A DNA stretch of 64,000 nucleotides from Nocardia nova NBRC 15556 (GTDB lineage: Bacteria > Actinomycetota > Actinomycetes > Mycobacteriales > Mycobacteriaceae), in the NCBI RefSeq assembly GCF_001613005.1, contig NZ_BDBN01000002.1:62001-126000 (forward strand), read 5' to 3'. Below, piece after piece: positions 16,830 through 25,255 of this stretch. Under the pieces are notes generated by a model, which saw only the letters and a program-made list of their open reading frames with translations, was not told the DNA's origin and searched no databases. The stretch's first letter is position 1, and each line of letters begins with the position of its first letter. The position numbers and the translations under genes are program-made.

Positions 16830-18374
16830 TCACTCGGCACGAACGGGGATTGCCGCGGTCAGGGTGGTGCCGTGGCCGATGTGGCTGGTGATGTGCAGGT
16901 GGCCGCCGAGGGCTTCGATCCGGTCGGTCAGGCCGGTCAGCCCGGACCCCTTGCCGGGGTCGGCTCCGCCCACTCCATCGTCATGAATCCGCAGACAAAG
17001 ACCGCCGTCGTTCATCGTCGCACACAAGGTCACCTCGGATGCCTGCGCGTGTTTGACCGCGTTCGTCAGCGCTTCCGCCGCAACGTAATACGCGGCGACT
17101 TCGGTGGATTCCGGCATGGACCGGTCGATGTCGACGGCGAGATCGACCGGGACCGCGGAGCGACGGGCGAGCGCCTTGAGCGCCGGGCCGAGTCCGCCGT
17201 CGGAGAGAATGGCCGGGTGGATCCCGCGGGAGATCGCGCGCAAGTCCTCCGACACGTCGACCAACCCCCGAACGATCTGGGAGAGTTCGGTTTTCAGGGT
17301 GTCCAACTCGGAAGGTACTGCGGTGCGGGCGGTCTGCAAAGCGAGTCCCAGGGAGACGAGGCGTTGTTGCGCGCCGTCGTGCAGATCACGTTCGAATCGG
17401 CGCCGAGCCTGGTCCGCGGCGACGACGATGCGGGCGCGGGAGGCGGTGAGCTCGGCGTGCGCCTCGGTATTCGCGATTGCGGTCGCGACGAGGTCGGCGA
17501 ACTCGGCCAGCCGCTGCTCGGTGTCGGGCGGTAACGGCTCTCGACCTGTGGTTCCGGCGACGATAGCGCCCCATACGTGGCCGTCGACGACGATCGGAGC
17601 ACCGACACCGGCATGCAGGCCATAGAAACGGATCAGCGCGGCGGCCGAGCCGGCGGCTCGGTCATGGCTGTTCATCCGGGCGGTGGTGCCGCTGTGCAAC
17701 ACCATCGCCGCCACATTGTCGCCCTCAAGGGTGAATCGCATACCCACCGGCATTCTCGGCAATTCAGGCTCGTCGCGGGCAGCGACGAGAACGGCCGAGC
17801 CGTCGGGCTGGAAACGCAGCAGGGTTGCGTTGAACACCCCGAGACAGCGGGCCGATTCCCGCGCCACCGCCGAGAACACCTCCGACGATGTCGCACCGCG
17901 CGCGACGAGGGTGGCCACCCGGCGCAACGCGGCTTGCTGCCGGGCCACGCGATCGGCTTCCCGGCGTCGTCGATCAGCCTCGGCCGCGTGCGAACGGGCC
18001 AGTGCGGCAAGGGTATTGGCCGATACCGCGACGATCAGAAACACCGCGACCGTGATGGCGTTCTGCGGGGCGACCGGGCCGGATTCGGTGGGCCAGTGCC
18101 GAAAATAGTCGAAGCCGATGGCGCTGACGACCGATGTGATCACCGCCGGCCCGAGTCCCCACACCGTGGAGATCATCAGGACCCCGAGCAGATACAGCAC
18201 TCCGAACGAGTTGCCGGGAGCGATCCGCTCGAGCCCCAGCACCACCACCGTCTCCGCAGCGATGACCAACGCTGCGACGGTGAGGCCGAGCGACAGCGAC
18301 GGCGGCGCCGGGCGCATGGACAGTGAGAGCCGGCGGAAACGCCAGCCGCGTCCGTGTGACGGTTTCGGGATCAT
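16830..18374 (-). CDS. Membrane sensor histidine kinase (DUF4118-GAF-HisKA_3-HATPase)
   Basis: About 514 residues. The N-terminus has four closely spaced hydrophobic segments (about 30-125) typical of DUF4118, the KdpD-like membrane domain. A GAF domain (about 160-300) follows, then a NarL-type dimerisation helix with the phospho-acceptor His in RRFERDLHDGAQQR. The HATPase domain has ALTNAVKHAQAS and HDDGVGGADPGKGSGLTGL. The start is uncertain: ATG at 18374, 18434 or 18452, none with a clear ribosome site; I take the one nearest the membrane domain. Its likely partner is the LuxR-type regulator gene upstream on the same strand, but an oppositely oriented receiver gene lies between them. Confidence 0.88.
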   Translation of the reverse strand: MIPKPSHGRGWRFRRLSLSMRPAPPSLSLGLTVAALVIAAETVVVLGLERIAPGNSFGVLYLLGVLMISTVWGLGPAVITSVVSAIGFDYFRHWPTESGPVAPQNAITVAVFLIVAVSANTLAALARSHAAEADRRRREADRVARQQAALRRVATLVARGATSSEVFSAVARESARCLGVFNATLLRFQPDGSAVLVAARDEPELPRMPVGMRFTLEGDNVAAMVLHSGTTARMNSHDRAAGSAAALIRFYGLHAGVGAPIVVDGHVWGAIVAGTTGREPLPPDTEQRLAEFADLVATAIANTEAHAELTASRARIVVAADQARRRFERDLHDGAQQRLVSLGLALQTARTAVPSELDTLKTELSQIVRGLVDVSEDLRAISRGIHPAILSDGGLGPALKALARRSAVPVDLAVDIDRSMPESTEVAAYYVAAEALTNAVKHAQASEVTLCATMNDGGLCLRIHDDGVGGADPGKGSGLTGLTDRIEALGGHLHITSHIGHGTTLTAAIPVRAE

Positions 18375-18643
18375 GATGTGGCGCTCACATCGATCATCGA
18401 CGGGTATGGATGAATCCTCGGTTCCGACATCCATCGTAGCCGTCCACGTCATATCGTCATCCAGAGCAGGCCCTCCTACGACCTCGTCGCAGTGACGTCC
18501 GCGGCGATGTCGCCGCCGCCGTGACCATCGTCGATGGTGGCGTGCCACCGTAGCGGCAAATCCCGAGTCGGGTAGAGGTCCACTCCGTATCGGCGGGTTT
18601 TTCCGGGTAGCCGTAATGCGCGCTGGGAGCGGCGGGGGCAGAC

Positions 18644-18659
18644 TGCGATCATGATCGCA
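18644..18659. repeat. 16-base palindrome over the start codon of the receiver gene
   Basis: TGCGATCATGATCGCA is a perfect palindrome containing the ATG of the stand-alone receiver gene. It could be an operator or a hairpin that hides the start codon. It lies in the 276-base divergent gap that also holds the kinase promoter. Confidence 0.7.
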
Positions 18660-19052
18660 AGGGCCGACTCGCTGTGTTGCGTGATCGTCGACGACAGCCC
18701 CTTTTTCCTGGCTGCTGCCCGAAACCTGTTGCAGCAGCAGGGAATCAGCATTGTCGGCGTGGCAGCCACTGTCAGCGAGGCGCTGCGGCGCGTCGAGGGA
18801 CTCCGGCCCGATCTGGCCCTGGTCGATATCGATCTCGGCGGAGAGAGCGGCTTCGAGCTGGCCGAGCGGCTGGCTGGGACATCGGTGCCGGTTGTGCTGA
18901 TATCCACTCATGCGCAGCAGGATTTCGCCGACCTGATCGCGGAGAGTCCGGCGGTGGGTTTCCTGGCCAAATCGGACTTGTCGTCGGTGGCGATCCTCGC
19001 GCTGCTCGATGGACGCGACGGGGATCGGATCAGCGCGATTCGAGGAACGTGA
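18651..19052 (+). CDS. Stand-alone response-regulator receiver domain
   Basis: 133 residues consisting only of a CheY-like receiver: acidic pair VDD at the N-terminus, phospho-acceptor Asp in LVDIDLG, a Ser in LIST and Lys in FLAKSD. There is no DNA-binding or output domain. Such proteins act as phosphate sinks, relay parts or protein-protein switches. It is divergent from the histidine kinase and overlaps the 3' end of the LuxR-type regulator gene by 23 bases on the opposite strand. It probably competes for, or relays, phosphate from the neighbouring kinase. Confidence 0.88.
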   Translation: MIARADSLCCVIVDDSPFFLAAARNLLQQQGISIVGVAATVSEALRRVEGLRPDLALVDIDLGGESGFELAERLAGTSVPVVLISTHAQQDFADLIAESPAVGFLAKSDLSSVAILALLDGRDGDRISAIRGT

Positions 19053-19686
19053 TCACCGCGAGCACTCGGCGGTGATCGTCAGCTTCCTCCGCCAGATCCA
19101 GTTTGGTCAGAATGCTGCGCACGTGCTTTTCGACCGTGCCCTCGGTGACCCACAGCTGCCGGGCGATACCGGCATTCGAACGTCCCTCGGCCATCAACGC
19201 CAGGACCTCGCGCTCGCGCGCGCTGAGCATCGCGAGCGGATCGTTGCGCCGTCGGGCCGACACCAATTCCGTCACCACCATAGGGTCGACGACCGAGGCT
19301 CCTTTGGCGATTCGCCCGAGGGTGCCGATGAAGTCCTCGACATCGGTGATCCGGCTCTTCAGCAGATAGCCGATTCCGTGCCCGCTGGCCAGTAACTCCA
19401 TCGCGTGTTCGACATCGGAGTGCGCCGACAGGACGAGGATGCCGATGTCGGGGAATTCCGCACGGATGACACGGGCCGCGTCCAGCCCCTCGGTGGTGTG
19501 CGAGGGCGGCATGCGAATGTCGACCACCACCACATCGGGCGGCTCCTGCCGAACCATCGCCAGCAGCTGCGCGGCGTCGCCGGCCTGCCCCACGACCTCG
19601 AACCCCGACCTGGCCAGCAGGCTCGCCACACCCTCGCGCAGCAAGACGTCGTCCTCGGCGAGAAGCACCCGCAGCGGGGTTGTCAC
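19030..19686 (-). CDS. NarL/LuxR-type response regulator
   Basis: 218 residues. Receiver domain (about 5-120) with AEDD, phospho-acceptor VVDIRMPPSH and LLKS. C-terminal LuxR HTH (about 150-205) with LSAREREVLALMAEGRSN and GTVEKHVRSILTKL. GTG start with GAGGAGG about ten bases upstream; residues further upstream look non-coding. The sensor kinase gene is downstream on the same strand, so the pair is probably a two-component system. The antiparallel receiver gene overlaps its 3' end. Targets might include the divergently transcribed aquaporin-HD-Dps operon. Confidence 0.92.
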   Translation of the reverse strand: MTTPLRVLLAEDDVLLREGVASLLARSGFEVVGQAGDAAQLLAMVRQEPPDVVVVDIRMPPSHTTEGLDAARVIRAEFPDIGILVLSAHSDVEHAMELLASGHGIGYLLKSRITDVEDFIGTLGRIAKGASVVDPMVVTELVSARRRNDPLAMLSAREREVLALMAEGRSNAGIARQLWVTEGTVEKHVRSILTKLDLAEEADDHRRVLAVITFLESR

Positions 19687-19878
19687 CTGGGCTCGACCTC
19701 CTCGGATGCTCGGGACGCGACCGATCGGATTCGAGCATAGTCCGGGCGTATTGCAGCTGGCAGGTAGACCGGAAGTGGGGTTGGCGGGCACCGCGTATGG
19801 GCGTCAGCGCCGACGACATCGGCATCCGGGCGAGCAATTCTGAGAGGTGTCCACCAGACAGATTCGAGGAGTCGTGAC

Positions 19879-20598
19879 ATGGTCACTTCCACAGAGTTCC
19901 GTTCAGCCGAGACGAACACTGCCGACACAGAGATCGCGATAACCTCAGCCCGCGGGCTCGGGTCGAAATATGCGGTGGAGTTGATCGGCACCTTCTTTCT
20001 CGTATTCACGGTGGGGGCGGCCATCCGCAGCGGAAACCAGCTCGCCCCGTTGGCCATCGGCGCGGTTCTGATGGTGATGATCTATGCCGGGGGACACCTC
20101 TCCGGCGGGCACTACAACCCGGCGGTGACCCTGGCGGTGCTGGTGCGGCGCCGGATCGAGTTTCGCGACGCCGTGCGGTATTGGGTCGCACAACTGGTCG
20201 CCGGACTGCTCGCGGCACTGGTGGTGCGTTACGTGGTAGATCCGGCACGAACCGCGACCACGTCGACCCTGACACTGACCGGTCACACGCTGGGGGCCGC
20301 GTTCGCGGTGGAACTGTTGTTCACCTTCGCGCTGTGCTACGTGATGCTCAACGTCGCCACCAGCAAGAGTCACCCTGACAACTCCTTCTACGGCCTCGCG
20401 ATCGGATTCACCGTCGTCGCAGGCGCATTCGCGGTCGGCGCGATCTCCGGAGGCGCATTCAACCCGGCGGTCACCCTCGGTGCGGCGGTGATGGGTGTCT
20501 TCGCCTGGCCGACGCTCTGGGTGTATTTCGTGGCGCAACTCCTCGCCGCCGCGGGGGCGGGCGCGGTATTCCTCGCGCTCAACCCCGACGACGAATGA
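19879..20598 (+). CDS. MIP-family channel (aquaporin/glycerol facilitator)
   Basis: 239 residues with six hydrophobic segments and both half-membrane pore loops: GHYNPAVT at about 78-85 and GAFNPAVT near 195. These are the two NPA signatures that define aquaporins. The soluble N-terminal 28 residues precede the first segment. ATG start with CGAGGAG; a small GTGAC-ATG-GTCAC dyad is centred on the start codon. First gene of a probable operon with an HD-domain protein and Dps. Water, glycerol or small uncharged solute (even peroxide) passage is possible. Confidence 0.93.
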   Translation: MVTSTEFRSAETNTADTEIAITSARGLGSKYAVELIGTFFLVFTVGAAIRSGNQLAPLAIGAVLMVMIYAGGHLSGGHYNPAVTLAVLVRRRIEFRDAVRYWVAQLVAGLLAALVVRYVVDPARTATTSTLTLTGHTLGAAFAVELLFTFALCYVMLNVATSKSHPDNSFYGLAIGFTVVAGAFAVGAISGGAFNPAVTLGAAVMGVFAWPTLWVYFVAQLLAAAGAGAVFLALNPDDE

Positions 20599-20623
20599 CC
20601 TCAACCGATAGGAAGGCACGACA

Positions 20624-21268
20624 ATGACGAAACCCATGCGCATCGCGGGGATCGCGGTCCCCGACAGCCGAGTGGTGGCCGAGGCCACCGACCTCGTCCG
20701 CGGTATTGCTCCGGCACTGCTGTTCCATCACTCTCGCCGCGTCTACCTGTTCGGGATGCTGCAGGGGCAACTGCGCGGGCTCGAGCCTGATCCTGAGCTG
20801 CTGTATGTCGGTGCTATGTTCCACGACCTGGGGCTGACCGATGCCTATCGCACCGAGGATCGGCGCTTCGAGGTCGACGGCGCGGACGAGGCTCGCCGAT
20901 TCCTCCTCGAGCACGGCATCGAACCCGAAGCGGCACAACGGGTCTGGACTGCCATCGCTCTGCACACCACGCCCGGAATCCCCGAGCACATGGAACCCGA
21001 GATCGCACTGGTGACCGCCGGTGTCGAAACCGACGTTCTCGGCATCGGATACCACGACCTGGCACCCGCCGACATCGAAGCCGTCACCGACGCTCACCCA
21101 CGGCCCGATTTCAAACGACAGATTCTCGCCGCGTTCACCAAGGGCTTCGCCGATCGTCCCGACACCACGTTCGGCACCGTCAATGCCGACGTTCTCGCCC
21201 ACTTCGTCCCCGGCTTCGTCCGAACGGACTTCGTGGACGTCATCGAATCCAATCCCTGGCCCGAATAA
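20624..21268 (+). CDS. HD-domain protein, cyanamide-hydratase-like
   Basis: 214 residues. The metal-binding HD motif is FHDLG (about 66-70), with upstream [11 protein letters not shown] and downstream ALHTTPG histidines that complete the HD-fold ligand set. The length and order resemble the Ddi2-like branch of HD proteins, often annotated as cyanamide hydratase-like. It starts 25 bases after the aquaporin stop with GATAGGAAGG. Position between aquaporin and Dps suggests a stress-related hydrolase. The substrate is unknown; cyanamide is only a family label. Confidence 0.82.
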   Translation: MTKPMRIAGIAVPDSRVVAEATDLVRGIAPALLFHHSRRVYLFGMLQGQLRGLEPDPELLYVGAMFHDLGLTDAYRTEDRRFEVDGADEARRFLLEHGIEPEAAQRVWTAIALHTTPGIPEHMEPEIALVTAGVETDVLGIGYHDLAPADIEAVTDAHPRPDFKRQILAAFTKGFADRPDTTFGTVNADVLAHFVPGFVRTDFVDVIESNPWPE

Positions 21269-21299
21269 ATCGCCCCCCTACCTATCAGGAGCAACGATC

Positions 21300-21776
21300 A
21301 TGACTCAGACCGAAACACGCCTCGGCTTCCGAGCATCGGCACAACTGGCCGGCCACCTGCAGCGGGTCCTCGTCGACCTGACCGCCCTGCACCTGAACGG
21401 CAAACAGGCACACTGGAATGTCGTGGGTCACAACTTCCGCGACCTCCACCTGCAGCTCGACGAGATCGTCGATGCCGCCCGCGACGCGAGCGACACCATC
21501 GCCGAACGTATGCGAGCCCTCGACGCCGTGCCCGACGGTCGGCCGCGAACAGTGTCGGCCGCCACCGGATTGCCGGTACTCCCGCCCGGCGAACAAGACA
21601 CCTCCAGTGTCGTAGACCTGGTCACCACCCAGATCCGCACCACTGTCGCGACGATGCGCGAGGTGCACGACGAGGTGGACGCCGAGGACCCGTCCACTGC
21701 CGATCTTCTGCACGCCAGGATCGATCAACTCGAGAAGCTGGCATGGCTGCTCAGCTCCGAGAACCGCGGCAGATAG
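21300..21776 (+). CDS. dps: Dps-family DNA-binding ferritin
   Basis: 158 residues in the four-helix Dps fold. The ferroxidase motif is [20 protein letters not shown]: the His of AHWN and the Asp/Glu of the next helix form the inter-subunit iron site. The protein stores iron, removes peroxide and coats DNA under stress. ATG start with CAGGAG. Last gene of the aquaporin-HD-Dps operon and followed by a strong hairpin. Confidence 0.93.
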   Translation: MTQTETRLGFRASAQLAGHLQRVLVDLTALHLNGKQAHWNVVGHNFRDLHLQLDEIVDAARDASDTIAERMRALDAVPDGRPRTVSAATGLPVLPPGEQDTSSVVDLVTTQIRTTVATMREVHDEVDAEDPSTADLLHARIDQLEKLAWLLSSENRGR

Positions 21777-21783
21777 GCGTCAT

Positions 21784-21820
21784 CGGTGAGCCGGACTACA
21801 CAGCGTAGCCCGGCTCACCG
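21784..21820 (+). terminator. Strong intrinsic hairpin after dps
   Basis: CGGTGAGCCGG pairs with CCGGCTCACCG, and an inner CTAC/GTAG stem closes on a five-base loop. It ends the aquaporin-HD-Dps operon and separates it from the next promoter. Confidence 0.8.
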
Positions 21821-21879
21821 CGGCAAACGGGTCGATGCCGACACTCGACTCTTAGAGCACATAGTGATAATAGTTAGAT

Positions 21880-24267
21880 ATGTACTCGGGTATGACCGAC
21901 CTCTCCGAACTGAACTCCCGGACCCCCGTTCTCGTCGGGGTCGGACAGTCCTCCGAACGTATCGACGATCCCGGATACCGCGGGTTGTCCGCCGTCGAAC
22001 TCGCGGCCGAGGCCGCCGCCGAGGCGCTGGCCGACACGGGTGCCGACACTGTCGCACTGGGCGCCGCGATCGAAACCGTCGCCGCTGTCCGGCAATTCGA
22101 GATCTCCACCCCCGGGGCTCGAGCACCACTGGGCAAGTCCGACAATTATCCGCGCTCGGTAGCGCGCCGAATCGGAGCCGACCCGCGTAAGGCCATACTC
22201 GAAGTCAGTGGCGGACAGTCCCCGCAACATCTGGTCACGGAAATGGCCGCGACAATCGCCCGTGGTGACCTCGAGGTAGCACTGGTCTGCGGTTCGGAGG
22301 CAATTTCGACTACCCGCCACCTCGCCAAGTCCGCCGACAAACCGGATTTCAGCGAAACCGTCGGAGGCGAGCTGGAAGATCGCGGTTACGGTCTCGAGGG
22401 CCTGTCCTCCCGGCACCTGGCCATGCACGGCCTCACCAACGCACCGAGCCAATACGCGCTGTTCGAGAATGCGCGACGAGCACGACTGAAGCAGTCGCGA
22501 GCGGACTACGCGCTGTCCATGGGCCGCCTGTTCGCGCCCTTCTCCGCGGTGGCCGCGGCCAATCCGCACGCCGCCGCACCCGTGCAGCGGGACGCACACG
22601 AGCTGGCTACACCGACCGAGCGCAACCGATTCATATCCGAGCCCTATCCGCGGTTTCTCGTCGCTCGTGACCAGGTCAACCAGGGTGCGGCCGTACTTCT
22701 CATGTCCGTTGCGGCCGCCCGGCGTCTCGGCGTTCCCGAAGAGCGCTGGGTGTTCCTGCACGGCCATGCCGATTTGCGCGAGCCCGCACTGATGGACCGC
22801 GAGGACCTCTCGTGCGCGCCGGCGTCGGTCATGGCGGTCCGGCACGCGCTGGAAGTCGCGGGGATCGAGCTGGACGAGATCGCGACATTCGATCTGTACA
22901 GCTGCTTCCCCATCGCGGTATCCAACATCTGCGACGGCCTGGATCTGGCGCCGGACGATCCGCGCGGACTGACCCTCACCGGGGGCTTGCCCTTCTTCGG
23001 CGGCGCGGGCAACAACTACTCCATGCACGCCATCGCCGAAACCGTGAACCGGTTACGTGCCCGACCGGGCACCTTCGGTCTGGTGGGCGCCAACGGCGGC
23101 ACTCTGAGCAAGTATTCGGTCGGCATCTACTCGACCGCTCCCGCCCCGTGGCGTGCCGACCGTAGCGCGGAACTGCAGGCCGATATCGATGCGTGGCCTA
23201 CCCCTGAGCAGGCGGCGGCCGCCGACGGCTGGGCGACCATCGAGACCTACACCGTGAAGCACGGCCACAACGGTGAACGCACCGGTGTGGTGATCGGGCG
23301 CCTCGAGGCCGATGCCCGCCGCTTCGTCGCCATGACCCAGCAAGGCGACGAGGAGATTCTCGGTCGGCTCGGTACCGGCGAACCGATCGGCACCCGCGTC
23401 TACGTCCGCTCGTTCGGTTTCGGAAACCGGGTGACCACGGACCAGGCCCGGATGGACGAACTGTTCCCACCTCGGCCGAAGGTGTTGCGCGAGAACTACG
23501 AACACGTGTCGGTCCGCCGCGACGGTCATCTGCTCGAGATCACCATCAACCGGCCCGAGGTGCGCAACAGCCTGCACCCGCCGGCCAACGAGGAACTCGA
23601 CGAGATCTTCGACGCCTACTTCGCCGATCCGGACCTCTGGGTAGCCATCCTGACCGGCGCCGGGGACAAGGCATTCTCGGCCGGAAACGACCTCGTCTAC
23701 TCCGCGTCCGGGAAATCCGTATGGGTGCCCAAGAACGGGTTCGCCGGGCTGACCAGCCGCCGGGATATGACGAAACCAGTCATCGCCGCGGTCAACGGTT
23801 TCGCCATGGGCGGCGGGTGCGAAATAGCACTCGCCTGCCATCTCATCGTCGCCGACGAGACCGCGACGTTCGCGCTGTCCGAAGTGAAAGTCGGCCTCGC
23901 TGCCGGGGCGGGCGGCCTGGTACGACTGCCGCGCGCGATACCGGCGAAGCTCGCCAACGAGATGATCCTCACCGGCAAACGCATCACCGCCGCCCAAGCC
24001 CACTCCTACGGTTTGGTCAACCGTGTGGTGGCCCCCGGTACCGCGATGGCGGGAGCCCGCGCGTTGGCAGCCGAGATTCTCGACGGCAGCCCCACTTCCG
24101 TGCGCGCCTCACTGCAGATCATGAGCGAGACCGCCGGCATCGCCGATACCCTCGACGCCGTCACCCACCTCTCGCCGGCGCTCGACGCACTCCTGCTCAG
24201 CGAAGACAGCGTCGAAGGAATGACCGCCTTCGCGCAGAAGCGACGGCCCGTATGGCGCAATCGGTGA
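21880..24267 (+). CDS. Thiolase-like protein (TLP1 type) fused to enoyl-CoA hydratase
   Basis: 795 residues. The first ~420 form a thiolase fold of the acetyl-CoA-acetyltransferase/SCP2 kind, with VSGGQSPQHL where thiolases carry the nucleophilic Cys, so that Cys appears to be Ser. GLVGANGGTLSKYSVGIY is also present. Residues ~430-525 form an extra beta-rich C-terminal domain as in mycobacterial TLP1. Residues ~540-795 are a complete crotonase with both glutamates (GGGCEIALACH and ALSEVKVG). The start is ATG at 21880 or 21892; no ribosome site is visible, while GATAAT at 21866 suggests a leaderless or near-leaderless message. The LysR gene overlaps its end. Hydratase activity is likely; the thiolase part may bind CoA esters or act in retro-aldol chemistry. 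Confidence 0.88.
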   Translation: MYSGMTDLSELNSRTPVLVGVGQSSERIDDPGYRGLSAVELAAEAAAEALADTGADTVALGAAIETVAAVRQFEISTPGARAPLGKSDNYPRSVARRIGADPRKAILEVSGGQSPQHLVTEMAATIARGDLEVALVCGSEAISTTRHLAKSADKPDFSETVGGELEDRGYGLEGLSSRHLAMHGLTNAPSQYALFENARRARLKQSRADYALSMGRLFAPFSAVAAANPHAAAPVQRDAHELATPTERNRFISEPYPRFLVARDQVNQGAAVLLMSVAAARRLGVPEERWVFLHGHADLREPALMDREDLSCAPASVMAVRHALEVAGIELDEIATFDLYSCFPIAVSNICDGLDLAPDDPRGLTLTGGLPFFGGAGNNYSMHAIAETVNRLRARPGTFGLVGANGGTLSKYSVGIYSTAPAPWRADRSAELQADIDAWPTPEQAAAADGWATIETYTVKHGHNGERTGVVIGRLEADARRFVAMTQQGDEEILGRLGTGEPIGTRVYVRSFGFGNRVTTDQARMDELFPPRPKVLRENYEHVSVRRDGHLLEITINRPEVRNSLHPPANEELDEIFDAYFADPDLWVAILTGAGDKAFSAGNDLVYSASGKSVWVPKNGFAGLTSRRDMTKPVIAAVNGFAMGGGCEIALACHLIVADETATFALSEVKVGLAAGAGGLVRLPRAIPAKLANEMILTGKRITAAQAHSYGLVNRVVAPGTAMAGARALAAEILDGSPTSVRASLQIMSETAGIADTLDAVTHLSPALDALLLSEDSVEGMTAFAQKRRPVWRNR

Positions 24268-25184
24268 GCATCGACTTCACCCGCCTGAAGTACTTCGTGG
24301 CGGTCGCCGAAGAACTGCACTTCAAACGCGCGGCCGACCGTTTGCACATCACGCCGCCACCGCTGAGCAAGCAGATCAAACTGCTGGAGCGCGAGCTCGG
24401 CGGCGAGTTGTTCGCGCGCAGCTACCACGACGTGAGGCTGACACCACTCGGCGCGGCGCTGGTCGAGCCGGCTCACCGCATTCTCGACATGGTGACCGAG
24501 CTCCGAGCGACCGCGAGCAAGATCGCCGGGAGCGCCGGGCCGCTGCGCGTCGGTGCGACGGCATTCGCGCCCTCCGATTTCCTGTACGCCTTCGAGGATG
24601 CGGTCAACCAATTAACCGCTGCGCCAACGCAATTCAGCATTCCCGGCTCCGCCGCGGAGGTTGCTGCCCACCTGGTCGCCGGCCATCTCGACCTCGGCCT
24701 GATCCATTTGCCGTGTCCCGAATCCCGAGTCGACTTCCGCGTGATCTCCCGGTACCGAAGCGGTATCGCGGTACGCAACGACGATCCTCTGGCCGCGCGC
24801 GAAGTCATCACGATCGATGATCTGCGCGATCGCGAGGTAGCCGTGGACATCGCACGAGCCAATCCCCTGGCTATGGCGACGCTGACCCGCCGCCTCAACT
24901 CCAGCGGTGTCGCGCGAGTCGTGGAAGCCGCCGGCAGCCGCGCGAGTGAGGTCGAACTCGCGGCCCAGGTACGGAGCAGGCGACTGGTCCTGCTGATCGC
25001 CTACGCTCCCGATTCCATCCTCGGCCGGGTCTTCTCGCCACCACAGTTCAAGTTGATCCCCATCGACGACCAGCGGTGGAAACCGGGACAACTCGCGCTC
25101 GCGTGGTCACGCGACCGCCCGGAGCAGCATCCCGCACTCCGGGCGGCCATCGACGAACTGACGGAGACCTTCGACGCGGCGTGA
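24252..25184 (+). CDS. LysR-family transcriptional regulator
   Basis: 310 residues. N-terminal winged HTH (about 5-65) with FVAVAEELHFKRAADRLHI and PPLSKQIKLLERELG. The C-terminal substrate-binding domain (about 90-300) starts with PLRVGATAFAPSD. It is either started by the ATG at 24252, overlapping the fusion gene by 16 bases, or by a GTG whose GTGA overlaps the upstream stop. Either way it is translationally coupled to the thiolase-crotonase gene. Such same-operon placement is unusual for LysR proteins, which are more often divergent. Inducer unknown. Confidence 0.9.
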   Translation: MAQSVSIDFTRLKYFVAVAEELHFKRAADRLHITPPPLSKQIKLLERELGGELFARSYHDVRLTPLGAALVEPAHRILDMVTELRATASKIAGSAGPLRVGATAFAPSDFLYAFEDAVNQLTAAPTQFSIPGSAAEVAAHLVAGHLDLGLIHLPCPESRVDFRVISRYRSGIAVRNDDPLAAREVITIDDLRDREVAVDIARANPLAMATLTRRLNSSGVARVVEAAGSRASEVELAAQVRSRRLVLLIAYAPDSILGRVFSPPQFKLIPIDDQRWKPGQLALAWSRDRPEQHPALRAAIDELTETFDAA

Positions 25185-25208
25185 CACTTACCAGCCGGTA
25201 CGGCCTAG

Positions 25209-25250
25209 GGGGGCGGAGACCGGCTGGGCCGTCGGCCGGCGGCCGCCCCC
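25209..25250. terminator. GC-rich hairpin between convergent genes
   Basis: GGGGGCGG and CCGCCCCC form the base of a hairpin whose interior contains further CCGGC/GCCGG pairing. It lies between the LysR stop and the stop of the convergent CoA-transferase gene. Confidence 0.65.
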
Positions 25251-25255
25251 AACGA

